A DNA stretch of 9,047 nt from contig JAEEZO010000065.1 of assembly GCA_016291895.1 (NCBI GenBank), forward strand, positions 1 through 9,047, read 5' to 3'. Below, piece after piece: positions 1-8,000 of the stretch. Source of the DNA: Caryophanales bacterium (GTDB taxonomy: Bacteria; Bacillota_I; Bacilli_A; RF39; UBA660). The notes under the pieces were generated by a model that was given only the letters and a program-made list of their open reading frames with translations, was not told where the DNA came from and did no database searches. Position 1 is the first letter of the stretch. Each line of letters opens with the position of its first letter. The position numbers were made by a program, and so were the translations under genes.

Positions 1-2
1 AT

Positions 3-62
3 GATTTAGTTAATAACTCCTTTTATAGTGTACACGAAACAAAGTTTGGAAGTGGTGAATAA
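3..62 (+). CDS. C-terminal end of an unidentified upstream gene (partial)
   Basis: Frame 3 is open from the window edge to a TAA at 60-62, giving the last 19 residues, which end VHETKFGSGE. The other two forward frames hit stops within the first nine bases. The TAA shares its final A with the ATG of the next gene (TAATG), a typical arrangement of two translationally coupled genes, and this is the main reason to believe the fragment is real. Too little is visible to name it. In Bacillus the gene before rimP is polC, but nothing in this tail identifies PolC. Confidence 0.5.
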   Translation, partial: DLVNNSFYSVHETKFGSGE

Positions 63-658
63 TGAAATTTAAAGATGTAACTTATGATGATTTAGTTAGT
101 TTAAATATTGCATTAGATTTTAATCGAGACGATCAAGTTAGTTTAATACTATATAATATTTATAGACGTTTTTATACGGAATATTTGATTAAAAAACTAA
201 GGTTGTTAGATTATGATAAATTATTACAAGAATTAAATATTGAAAATAATGATTTAGATTTTTATAAAAGATATAGTAGTGATTATTTAAAATATATTTT
301 TATTAGAAATAATCTTTATGTTAGTAAATTAACTAATGAAGAAAAAGATTATTTATTAAGAAATGAAAATAGTGATTTAAATGAAGAAATAGAATCATTT
401 ATCGAAAGAACATATAAAAGAGTAATAAATGGTTTTGGTGATAATCATTATTGTTTCTATGGTAAACAAATTAAGCCTTATGCAGCTAAATCAGATATGA
501 TTGTAATAGGAATTTATGATGATAAATATGATTTAATTATAAATAATAGAGTTAATGAAATAGGTTTATCAATAGAAAGTAAAATGGATAATGTTAAAGT
601 TTTAACATATAAAAAAAATACTTATGAGGAAGAAGATATTTTTCCTATAAGAAGATAG
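62..658 (+). CDS. hypothetical protein, 198 aa, soluble and charged
   Basis: I do not recognise this protein. It is an intact 198-residue frame that starts with ATG overlapping the preceding stop codon (TAATG) and ends with TAG. A weak Shine-Dalgarno (GGTG at 54-57) lies just upstream, so translation probably depends on coupling to the gene before it. There is no signal peptide and no membrane segment. The first 120 residues are rich in Leu, Lys, Asp, Glu, Asn and Tyr and look helical. The last 75 or so, from about GKQIKPYAAKSD to the end, have alternating hydrophobic residues that suggest beta strands (MIVIGIYDD, YDLIINN, VKVLTYKK). The single Cys is in HYCFYG near residue 131. It lies upstream of the rimP promoter and seems to belong to a separate upstream transcript, so its neighbours say little about its role. 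Confidence 0.8.
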   Translation: MKFKDVTYDDLVSLNIALDFNRDDQVSLILYNIYRRFYTEYLIKKLRLLDYDKLLQELNIENNDLDFYKRYSSDYLKYIFIRNNLYVSKLTNEEKDYLLRNENSDLNEEIESFIERTYKRVINGFGDNHYCFYGKQIKPYAAKSDMIVIGIYDDKYDLIINNRVNEIGLSIESKMDNVKVLTYKKNTYEEEDIFPIRR

Positions 659-678
659 TTAACTTTTGTAACTTTTTG

Positions 679-706
679 TTGAAAAATAAGGATTTTATGT
701 TATAAT
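679..706 (+). promoter_or_regulatory. strong sigma-A-type promoter of the rimP-nusA-infB operon
   Basis: The -35 box is TTGAAA at 679-684 and the -10 box is a perfect TATAAT at 701-706, with a 16-base spacer. TGT at 698-700 adds the TGn extended -10 element. The expected start of transcription is about 712-715, giving a leader of roughly 45 bases before the rimP start. The promoter sits between the unknown gene and rimP, so the operon can be transcribed independently of the upstream genes. Confidence 0.75.
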
Positions 707-715
707 GTTTATGTT

Positions 716-747
716 GAGTGGGGGAACCCACTCTTTAATTTATTTTT
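716..747 (+). terminator. leader hairpin with U-rich tail upstream of rimP (candidate attenuator)
   Basis: GAGTGGG (716-722) pairs perfectly with CCCACTC (727-733) around a GGAA loop, which fits the stable GNRA tetraloop class. It is followed by TTTAATTTATTTTT, a U tract broken by A residues. The promoter lies directly upstream, so the hairpin is at the very 5' end of the operon transcript and before the rimP ribosome binding site. This is the shape of a weak intrinsic terminator. From general knowledge, NusA of Bacillus subtilis stimulates weak terminators and is reported to control its own operon in this way, so a feedback attenuator is a reasonable inference. It may also end read-through from the upstream gene, or protect the 5' end of the mRNA. 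Confidence 0.6.
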
Positions 748-754
748 AAGGAGG
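748..754 (+). promoter_or_regulatory. Shine-Dalgarno site deciding the rimP GTG start
   Basis: AAGGAGG at 748-754 is the strongest ribosome binding site in the window. The GTG at 759 is four bases downstream; a TTG at 757 would be only two bases away and out of frame. No ATG in the rimP frame lies close by, so GTG is the supported start. Confidence 0.75.
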
Positions 755-758
755 AATT

Positions 759-1007
759 GTGGAAAATAAGATTAGAGAGATTATAGGCAATAATTTAGAT
801 AGTTTAGGTCTAGTTATTGACAGTGTAAAATTAGAAAAAGAAGGAAATAATGACTTCTTAAGAATATGTTTAGATAGTGAAAAGATAATTGATTTAGATT
901 TAATTACAGAAGCTAGTCATATTATTAATGATTTAATTGATAATAGTGATTTTGAACTTGAGAATTATAATTTAGATATTTATGGAAAAAGTAAAGGTGG
1001 GGAATAA
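759..1007 (+). CDS. rimP: ribosome maturation factor RimP, short form with N-terminal domain only
   Basis: RimP helps the 30S subunit mature and is needed for proper placement of ribosomal protein S12. The 82 residues match the alpha/beta N-terminal domain: an initial helix (ENKIREIIGNNLDSLGL), a strand reading VIDSVKLEKEGNNDFLRICLD, an acidic strand and helix (DLDLITEASHIINDLID), and a last strand (ENYNLDIYG) where usual family members read YxLEVSSPGxxRPL. The protein stops there. Typical RimP is about 150 residues and continues into an SH3-like C-terminal domain, which is absent. The stop is one base before the nusA ATG, so no hidden remnant can follow. The start is GTG behind a strong AAGGAGG. 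It is the first gene of the operon. The family call rests on motif and position; whether the short form is functional is unknown. Confidence 0.8.
   Translation: MENKIREIIGNNLDSLGLVIDSVKLEKEGNNDFLRICLDSEKIIDLDLITEASHIINDLIDNSDFELENYNLDIYGKSKGGE
993..1002 (+). promoter_or_regulatory. Shine-Dalgarno site deciding the nusA start
   Basis: AAAGGTGGGG at 993-1002, inside the end of rimP, is placed correctly for the ATG at 1009. The in-frame ATG at 982 has no comparable site and would overlap rimP by 26 bases, so 1009 is chosen. Confidence 0.75.
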
Positions 1008-1008
1008 G

Positions 1009-2097
1009 ATGAAAAAGAAAGAAAAAGAAGAAAAGATAGCTCCAGAAAAAGAGTTTTTAAATGCTCTTGATAATATCGTAGCTGAAAAACAAATTGATCG
1101 TGAAACAGTACTTGAAGCTATGGAGTTAGCTTTAACTAGTGCATATAAAAAACATACAGGTAAGACTAATGGTAAAGCAACCGTTAATAGAGATACAGGA
1201 GAAATTAAAGTATTCTCTTATGTAACCGTTGTTGATGAAGTAGTTGATCCTGAAACCGAAATCAGTTTAGAAGATGCTAAAAAACTAAACAAGGACTTAG
1301 AAGTTGGTGAAACAATTGATACAGAAGTTACTCCACATGATTTTGGAAGAGTAGCTGCAAGTACTGCTAAACAAGTTGTAGTTCAAAAAATAAGAGAAGC
1401 AGAACGTAATGCTATTAATGATGCTTTTGTTGATAAACAAGATGAATTAATGGTCGGAACAGTAGCTTTGGAAGACGCTGATAACTATTATATTGATTTA
1501 GGAAGAAGTAATGGAGTATTACCTAAAAAAGATATTATCCCAGGAGAAACTATTGAAATGGGAAGTACTATTAAAGTATATGTATCAAAAGTAGATAATA
1601 CAGGACGTAACTTAGTTATTAAACTTAGTAGAAGCCATTATGGCTTTGTTAAAAGATTATTTGAACATGAAATTCCAGAATTTGCTGATGGAACATTATT
1701 AATGTATGGTGTTGCAAGAGAGCCCGGTTTTAGAAGTAAAGTAGCTGTTTATACAGAAAAATCTAACTTTGAACCAATAGGTGCTTGTATTGGTGAAAAA
1801 GGAAGTCGTATTGCTAATATTATTAAAGAATTACATGGAGAAAAAGTTGATGTTATTAAATATGATGAAGATCCAAAAATCTTTATTGAAAATGCTTTAG
1901 CTCCTGCTAAGAATTTAACAGTATTAATAACAGATCCTGAAGAACATTCAGCAATCGTTGTAGCAGATGATGATAATTTCTCACTTGCTATTGGAAAGAA
2001 AGGATTAAATGCAAGACTAGCAAGTAGACTAACAAAATATAAAATTGATGTTAAAAGAACAAGTGATGCAGCAGAAATGGGAATTGTTATTAAATAG
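1009..2097 (+). CDS. nusA: transcription termination/antitermination factor NusA
   Basis: NusA binds RNA polymerase and nascent RNA and modulates pausing, intrinsic termination and antitermination. The 362-residue protein has the full Firmicutes layout: a polymerase-binding N-terminal domain (about 1-140, with the EFLNALDNIVAEKQIDRETVL region near its start), an S1 domain (about 147-215, GTVALEDADNYYIDLGR), KH1 with a GEKG loop at about 262-265, and KH2 with GKKG at about 329-332 (LAIGKKGLNARLASRLT). It lacks the acidic C-terminal repeats of enterobacterial NusA, as expected; the Bacillus subtilis protein is about 371 residues. The start at ATG 1009 is preferred over ATG 982 because it has the better ribosome binding site and lies one base after the rimP stop. 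The leader hairpin upstream of rimP may be a target of NusA itself. Confidence 0.97.
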   Translation: MKKKEKEEKIAPEKEFLNALDNIVAEKQIDRETVLEAMELALTSAYKKHTGKTNGKATVNRDTGEIKVFSYVTVVDEVVDPETEISLEDAKKLNKDLEVGETIDTEVTPHDFGRVAASTAKQVVVQKIREAERNAINDAFVDKQDELMVGTVALEDADNYYIDLGRSNGVLPKKDIIPGETIEMGSTIKVYVSKVDNTGRNLVIKLSRSHYGFVKRLFEHEIPEFADGTLLMYGVAREPGFRSKVAVYTEKSNFEPIGACIGEKGSRIANIIKELHGEKVDVIKYDEDPKIFIENALAPAKNLTVLITDPEEHSAIVVADDDNFSLAIGKKGLNARLASRLTKYKIDVKRTSDAAEMGIVIK

Positions 2098-2105
2098 GTG
2101 ATTCT

Positions 2106-2366
2106 ATGAAAGTTAAGAAGATTCCTATGAGAACCTGTGTAGTTACAGGTGAAAAACTTCCTAAGAAAGACTTACTTCGTATTGTTAAAACTCCAGAAGG
2201 AAATATTGTTCCAGACGAATCCGGTAAAATGAATGGAAGAGGAGCATATATCAAAAAAGATATCGAAGTAGTAGAAAAAGCAAAGAAAAATAAAAGTTTA
2301 GAACGTCATTTAGAATGTACTATAGATGATAGTGTCTATGAAGAAATAAAAAAAATATTAAATTAA
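2106..2366 (+). CDS. rnpM: RnpM/YlxR family RNA-binding protein (RNase P modulator)
   Basis: This 86-residue basic protein belongs to the YlxR (DUF448) family. The Bacillus subtilis member, now called RnpM, binds the RNase P RNA and lowers RNase P activity. The family signature is clear: MRTCVVTGEKLPKKDLLRIV near residue 8, then a strand ending in PEGNIVPD, then GKMNGRGAYI with the diagnostic GRGAY. The C-terminal half is a Lys-rich helical tail. Its ribosome binding site AGGTGA (2096-2101) overlaps the nusA TAG, so the two genes are tightly linked. In Bacillus this gene is followed by ylxQ (an L7Ae-like protein); here infB follows after only 23 bases and ylxQ is missing. Confidence 0.93.
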   Translation: MKVKKIPMRTCVVTGEKLPKKDLLRIVKTPEGNIVPDESGKMNGRGAYIKKDIEVVEKAKKNKSLERHLECTIDDSVYEEIKKILN

Positions 2367-2378
2367 TAGAGAAAAGGT

Positions 2379-2384
2379 AGGTGG
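2379..2384 (+). promoter_or_regulatory. Shine-Dalgarno site deciding the infB start
   Basis: AGGTGG at 2379-2384 lies five bases before ATG 2390. The alternative GTG at 2381 would sit within this site and add only three residues (MGY), so ATG 2390 is the better start. Confidence 0.7.
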
Positions 2385-2389
2385 GATAT

Positions 2390-4510
2390 ATGAATTTAAG
2401 AGAATATGCTGAAGATGTTAATCAAGATTTAGAAGTTATTATTGAATTATGTAATAAACTTGGAATTAAGAAAACACGTGAAGAAGATTTCTTAACTAAT
2501 GATGAAATCACCATGTTAGATATTGAAATAGATAACATGAAAGAAAATGAAAATCCTGATTACGAACTAGATGAAGAACTTGAAGAAAAAGTTACAAATC
2601 TTGTTAATGGCATGGATATGGACTTAGATCAAGTATCTACTAAACGTGAAAAGGTAAAGTCTAATAAAGGACAAGATATCAAAAAAGACGATAATAAGAT
2701 TAAATTTCAAAAAAAGAAAAAAGAAATTTATAAACATCGTGATAAATTAATGGAAAATAAAGAAGAAGCTGATGTTGTTCTTTATAAAGAAGGTATGACA
2801 GTAACAGATGTTGCGAATATTTTAAATGTTCCAGCAACGGATATTGTAAAGAAATTATTTAACTTAGGTATTATGGCTAATGTTAATCAAAGCCTAAACT
2901 ATGATACTGTTGAATTAATTCTTTTAGATTATGATAAAAAATTAAAACAAGAAGAATTAGCAGATAAATCAAATTTCGAAAAATATGAAATTGTTGATAG
3001 AGAAGAAGATTTAGTTGATAGACCTCCTGTAATTACAATTATGGGACATGTTGACCATGGTAAGACAACACTTTTGGATACTATTCGTAATACAAATGTT
3101 GTTAGTGGTGAAGCAGGTGGAATTACACAAGCTATTGGTGCTTATCAAGTAGATGTTAATGGTAAAAAGATTACCTTTATTGATACTCCAGGTCATGAAG
3201 CTTTTACAGAAATGAGAGCAAGAGGTGCAAGTGTTACAGATATCGTTATCTTAATAGTTGCAGCTAATGATGGTGTTATGCCTCAAACAAAAGAAGCTAT
3301 TGACCATGCTAAAGCAGCAGGAGTTCCAATTATTGTTGCCCTAAACAAAATTGATTTACCAGAAGCTAATCCAGATAGAGTATTAGCAGAACTTGCAGAA
3401 TATGGTCTTGTTCCAGAAAGTTATGGAGGAGATACCATTGTATGTAAGATTTCTGCTAAAAAAGGAATTGGTATTGATGAATTATTAGATACTATTATTC
3501 TTGTATCTGAAATGAAAGAATTAAAAGCTAATCCAAATCGTTATGCAACAGGAACAGTAATTGAAGCAAGAAGTGACCACAAAGTTGGATCTGTTGTTAG
3601 TTTACTTGTTCAAAGTGGAACATTACGTATTGGAGATCCCGTTGTTATTGGAACAAGTTATGGTAAGATTCGTGGTCTAAAAGATGACAAAGGAAATAAT
3701 ATTGCATATGCAAGACCAAGTACACCAGTTGAAGTAATTGGTATTTCAGAACTTCCAACAGCAGGTGATAAGTTTATGGCCTTTGCTACTGAAAAAGAAG
3801 CAAGAAGCGTATCAGAAGAAAGAAAACTAAGAAGTCATGCGGAAGATACAAACAGAACAGGAATGAGCTTAGATGAATTATTTAACATGGTTCAAGAAGG
3901 TGCAAAAGAAATTAATGTTGTTCTAAAAACTGATGTTAAAGGTTCTGAAGAAGCTGTTAAACATTCACTATCTAAAATTGAAATTGATGGTGTTAAAGTA
4001 AATGTGATTAGAAGTGGTGTAGGAAATATCACAGAAAGTGATGTATCACTTGCAAGTGCTTCTAATGCAATTATTATTGGTTTTAATGTAAGACCTGATA
4101 CGAAAACAAGTGATCTTGCAAAAGACAAGAATGTTGAAATAAGACTATATAATATTATTTATAAAGTAGTTGAAGATATGGAAGACGCTATTAAAGGTAG
4201 TCTAGAACCAGTTTATGAAGAACAAGTTTTAGGAACTGCTGAAGTTCGTAAAATCTTTAAATTCTCTAAAATTGGTAATATCGCTGGATGCCATGTAACT
4301 GATGGATTAATCAAAAATGGCGCTGAAGCAAGACTTATTCGTGATGGTGTTGTCGTATATACATCTAAGATTGCATCTCTTCAACATGAAAAAGATCAAG
4401 TTAAAGAAGCTAAGAATGGATTTGATTGTGGTATTACAATAGAAGATTATCAAGATATTCGTGAGGGAGACCTAATTGAGTGCTTCCAAATGGTAGAGGT
4501 TAAAAGATAA
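2390..4510 (+). CDS. infB: translation initiation factor IF-2
   Basis: IF-2 is the GTPase that brings initiator fMet-tRNA to the 30S subunit and promotes subunit joining. The 706-residue protein is close to the Bacillus subtilis short forms. In order: a small N-terminal helical unit (about 1-50), a charged Lys/Glu linker, a second IF2_N unit (about 133-185, EGMTVTDVANILNVPATDIV), then the G domain. All GTPase motifs are present: G1 GHVDHGKT at 219-226, the GGITQ switch, G3 DTPGH at 265-269, G4 NKID at 319-322 and G5 SAK at 355. The beta-barrel, the alpha/beta domain III and the C-terminal fMet-tRNA-binding barrel follow, ending at VEVKR. The start is ATG 2390. The stop TAA shares its last A with the rbfA ATG, so the two are translationally coupled. 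Confidence 0.98.
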   Translation: MNLREYAEDVNQDLEVIIELCNKLGIKKTREEDFLTNDEITMLDIEIDNMKENENPDYELDEELEEKVTNLVNGMDMDLDQVSTKREKVKSNKGQDIKKDDNKIKFQKKKKEIYKHRDKLMENKEEADVVLYKEGMTVTDVANILNVPATDIVKKLFNLGIMANVNQSLNYDTVELILLDYDKKLKQEELADKSNFEKYEIVDREEDLVDRPPVITIMGHVDHGKTTLLDTIRNTNVVSGEAGGITQAIGAYQVDVNGKKITFIDTPGHEAFTEMRARGASVTDIVILIVAANDGVMPQTKEAIDHAKAAGVPIIVALNKIDLPEANPDRVLAELAEYGLVPESYGGDTIVCKISAKKGIGIDELLDTIILVSEMKELKANPNRYATGTVIEARSDHKVGSVVSLLVQSGTLRIGDPVVIGTSYGKIRGLKDDKGNNIAYARPSTPVEVIGISELPTAGDKFMAFATEKEARSVSEERKLRSHAEDTNRTGMSLDELFNMVQEGAKEINVVLKTDVKGSEEAVKHSLSKIEIDGVKVNVIRSGVGNITESDVSLASASNAIIIGFNVRPDTKTSDLAKDKNVEIRLYNIIYKVVEDMEDAIKGSLEPVYEEQVLGTAEVRKIFKFSKIGNIAGCHVTDGLIKNGAEARLIRDGVVVYTSKIASLQHEKDQVKEAKNGFDCGITIEDYQDIREGDLIECFQMVEVKR

Positions 4511-4863
4511 TGGATAAAGTTAAAGCCTCACGTATCAATAATGCGTATATGGAACAGTTAAACATTATTTTTGGAAAAGAAATAAAAAATCCTATTTTAA
4601 AGAATGTTGTTGTAACGGAAGTTAATGTATCAAGTGATTTATCTTATGCTAAAGTTTATTTCACTTGTTATAATGATGATCAAGAAAAAGTATTAAAAGA
4701 ATTAAATGATAGTAAAGGACATTTAAGAAGTGAACTTGCTAAAAGAGTTTTAGTTCGTCATACACCAGAGTTATCATTCTTCTATGATAATTCTATTGAA
4801 TATGCCAATCGTATTGAAACAATCATTAAAGAAATCCATGAAAAAGAAAATAAGAGTGAATAA
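4510..4863 (+). CDS. rbfA: 30S ribosome-binding factor RbfA
   Basis: RbfA is a KH-like protein that binds the small subunit during late maturation of 16S rRNA and is important at low temperature. The 117 residues equal the usual length in Bacilli. Family features are the opening helix (RINNAYMEQLNIIFGKEI), the strand VVVTEVNVSSDLSYAKVYFTCY, the helix region KGHLRSELAKRVLVRHTPELSFFYD, and the end helix NRIETIIKEI. It starts at an ATG overlapping the infB stop (TAATG), with AGAGG at 4495-4499 within infB as ribosome binding site. The last codons and the stop lie inside the terminator hairpin. truB, ribF and rpsO, which follow in Bacillus, are not here. Confidence 0.95.
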   Translation: MDKVKASRINNAYMEQLNIIFGKEIKNPILKNVVVTEVNVSSDLSYAKVYFTCYNDDQEKVLKELNDSKGHLRSELAKRVLVRHTPELSFFYDNSIEYANRIETIIKEIHEKENKSE

Positions 4864-4876
4864 TCACTCTTTTTTT
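4852..4876 (+). terminator. intrinsic terminator overlapping the rbfA stop codon
   Basis: AAGAGTGA (4852-4859) pairs with TCACTCTT (4864-4871) around the loop ATAA (4860-4863), and a run of seven T covers 4870-4876. The loop contains the TAA stop of rbfA (4861-4863). This ends the operon at once after rbfA. Confidence 0.85.
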
Positions 4877-4908
4877 ATGTAAATTTATAATAAAAATATT
4901 AAAAAATG

Positions 4909-4937
4909 TTTATAACACTATCAATAATTTGTATAAT
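4909..4937 (+). promoter_or_regulatory. putative promoter of the surface-protein gene
   Basis: A perfect TATAAT is at 4932-4937, with TTTATA at 4909-4914 as a weak -35 box and a 17-base spacer. The predicted start, about 4944, falls right at the ribosome binding site, so the leader would be only about 15 bases. A second TATAAT at 4886-4891 has no convincing -35 box but would give a more normal leader. The whole stretch is very AT-rich, so chance matches are likely. Confidence 0.4.
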
Positions 4938-4943
4938 TATTAT

Positions 4944-4950
4944 AGGAGAG
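4944..4950 (+). promoter_or_regulatory. Shine-Dalgarno site of the surface-protein gene
   Basis: AGGAGAG at 4944-4950 lies nine bases before ATG 4960. It fixes the start of the long open frame, which begins with a signal sequence exactly there. Confidence 0.75.
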
Positions 4951-4959
4951 TAGGCAAAT

Positions 4960-5038
4960 ATGAAACAATATAAAAAAATTATAATATTTGTATTATGTTC
5001 TATTTTATTATTAATTGGTAGTGTCTCAATATTTAAAT
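4960..5038 (+). other. N-terminal signal peptide or signal anchor (residues 1-26)
   Basis: The start MKQYKK is basic and is followed by an uninterrupted hydrophobic stretch at residues 7-25. SVS at 21-23 could be a signal peptidase I site; if it is not cut, the segment would anchor the protein in the membrane. Cys13 lies inside the hydrophobic core and the residues before it (FVL) do not form a lipobox. Confidence 0.8.
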
Positions 5039-8000
5039 TTGAAAATAATAGAAATAATATTAAAGAAGAAATCTTTTTCGGCGATATAAATGATAAGATT
5101 GATTATACATTTACAGTAAGTTGGAAAGATGAAAATAATGAAAATAATGAAAATAATAGACCACAAAGTGTAAGGTATTATTTATATAATGTACTTAATC
5201 AAGGAATAGTTGTAAGCACAGTTACATTAACAAGTGAAAATGCTGACCCTAATGATCTAAATAAATGGAATGGTGTATTTTCTAGTGTTCCTAAATATAA
5301 TCAAGATACAACACTTGCTGAATATATAATTAGACAAGAATATCTTAATAATTATCATCAAAATTATTCAAGAACAGATTATAACGGTTTATGTATGTCT
5401 TTTGGAGATTCAGGAAATGGTCTTGTTAATTTTATAACAGAACATGATGATGGTAATTACTATTATATTAATAGTAGTAGTAATAATAGTTATTTTTCCT
5501 CAAGTGATATAGCGAACAAGAAGGTATGTGTTCCAGTAGTAAATGGAAAAGAGAAAATATATATTACTGGTGATCCTGTGCTTCTTAATGCTAAAGGTAT
5601 TTATCCAACATATCAAGATTCATACGATACAACTCAAACAGCTGAAATAAGTGACGTATGGGAAGAATTCTATGGAAGAAGTATGCCTAATTTATATAGT
5701 ATTGCAAATAATCAAGGATTAAAATATACATGGGTTCCTAATAGAGAATTATTTCCAAATGTTAATTTAATTGAAAATATAAGTAATTATTCTTCATATA
5801 ATTTTGAAGTTAAATGGATTAATAATGGTTTTTCTGATAAGAAACCTAATTCTGTAACATATGAATTATATAAAGTTTTTAATAATGAGCTTGTCAGTTC
5901 TACAACAATAACCAAAAGTAGTCAAAGTGGTGATATATGGTATGGATCATTTCCTAATATATTAAGATACGATAATAATGGTGATGAAATAGAATATTTA
6001 ATTAAACAAAAAGCAAATATGGGTTATCATCAAACATATGATAGAAAAAATAAAAATGGATTATGTGTACGTTTTGGAAATCAGGATAATTATAACAGTT
6101 CAAGTTATGTTTATATAACTACCGATCATATTAACAATAAGTTTTATGCAATGAAAAATCCAAGATATAATGGATATGGTTTTCAAAAACAAGATATGCA
6201 AAATCAAACAGTTTGTTTTCCAACGATAAAAGGAAAAGAACGAATGTATTTTATTTCTTCTTATGAAAATTTAGATATTAAAAGTATTTATCCTACATTT
6301 AAAGATAAATATGATACTCCATATTCTGTAGATACTGGAACTGTTTTTGTTGATTATAAAGGAGAAGAATATCCAAATATTTCTAATAGAATTAATGGTC
6401 AACCAAGATATACATTTGAACCAAATGCTAATACTTTTATCAATGCTGACATTATTATTAATGAGCAACTTGTTACTAATGTAAAATTTGATAAATATTG
6501 GGAAGATGAAGGTTTTGAAAATTTAAGACCAACTTCATCAGAATTTTATTTGTATGATAAAAATGATCAAAATACAAAACTTGCAACGATTACACTAGAT
6601 CAAGATGATTATGATCCTGATGATAGTAATCATATGATAGGAGAATTTAAAAATGTTCTTGCTGTTCGTCCTGACGGAACAAAAAGAGAATTTGTTGTAA
6701 GAGAAAAAGAAATACCTAAATATACAGAATTTTACGATTCATCTACAGGCATTAGAATTAAGTTTAATGAGAATGCTGATGCTGCTAGAGAGTATGCTTT
6801 AATGTTATTCTTCCATGATGATCATGAGACTCAATATAATGGATGGTATGCTATAGATCTTTATCCTAATTTTCTCACTCCATCTTTTGGTTCTAAATCT
6901 GATATTGCTAATAAAACATTTGATATATCTAATCCAAGTAATGTTGGTATTAGAAGTGTTAGTTATTCTTCTGTAATGTCGTCTATTGAAAAACAAACTA
7001 AGTACTCAGACTTGAAATTAGTAGAAGAACTAGTAGGTAATAATTATCCGGAATCAAAGCATCCTTTCCCTTATGGAGAATCACACGCATGGCATTATAA
7101 ATATACATACTCTAGTTATTCAAATGACTTTTATTTAACTTTTGATACTCCAAGTTGGGGTTTAAAATATGGCATTTTAATTGACTCTATTACAACAATT
7201 GGAAATGAAGACATTGTTACATCAATAATTGATGATAAAGAAATCGAACTTGAAAAAAGATGGGATGATGAGGGACATGAAAATGAAAGACCAAATGAAG
7301 TAATCATTGATATCTATGATGATGAAAACAAAACTAATTTAGTAAAAACTGTTTCATTAAATGAAGATGATGCATCGTCACCTAATGTATGGAAAAAGAA
7401 AGTAGAACATTTAAAACGATTTGATGATAATGGTGAAGAAAAAAAGTATTATATTAAAGAAAGAGCAATTGATAAATATCAAACTTATTATGATTACAAT
7501 GATTATTATAATGGTTTAGCAGTTACTTTTTCAGAAGATTCTAATGTAGGAACAAAATTAATCCCTTTAATTTTGGAAGAAACAGGATATAATGGCAGTA
7601 TTTGGGAACCTAATAAGCAATATTCATATGATAACATAGGTTCAATTTTAGGTAATCCACTAGCTGGTAGTACCATTCTTGTGCCATCTAAAGAAATATC
7701 TTTAGTTATTTATTGTAACAATAATCATTGCGAAAATAATGAGAATAAAGTAAAAGTAGTTGATATTAAACCAATACATTTTGATTCAAATAATTTTAAT
7801 ACTTATTTTCGTAGTTCTTCATTTAGTACGGATTATGAACATTTAGGGGTTCACTTAAATAATGATTATCTTAACTCTGAAGAATTAAATTTAGAAAATA
7901 AGGTCTATGCTTGGTCATATAAATGGACTGGTGATACTGAGTCACGTGAAAATGAAACCGTAGTTATTAATAAATATAATGAAACCTCTTTTCCTTTTTC

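Noticed and set aside
657..677. Possible terminator after the 198-residue gene (AGTTA/TAACT then T5)
   Set aside because: The stem is only five weak pairs with a seven-base loop; the GC-rich leader hairpin at 716-733 is a far better terminator.
982..1008. Upstream ATG start for nusA at 982
   Set aside because: It lies inside rimP without a suitable ribosome binding site; AAAGGTGGGG is placed for ATG 1009, and NusA alignment starts after it.
1002..1020. Frameshift as the cause of the short RimP
   Set aside because: nusA begins one base after the rimP stop, so there is no sequence in any frame that could hold the missing C-terminal domain.
2381..2389. GTG start for infB at 2381
   Set aside because: It overlaps the ribosome binding site that serves ATG 2390 and adds only three residues.
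4996..4998. Lipoprotein attachment at Cys13
   Set aside because: The residues before it (FVL) are not a lipobox, and the hydrophobic core continues for another dozen residues.
5392..5400. Thioester domain (Cys-Gln) reading of the NGLC motif
   Set aside because: The motif recurs in several modules with a partner Cys, and I see no matching conserved Gln motif; thioester domains are usually single and near the N terminus.
5599..5634. Pilin motif reading of GIYPTY
   Set aside because: The pilin motif needs a Lys (YPKN type). Here Thr follows Pro and no Lys is conserved between modules, so sortase polymerisation is not supported.
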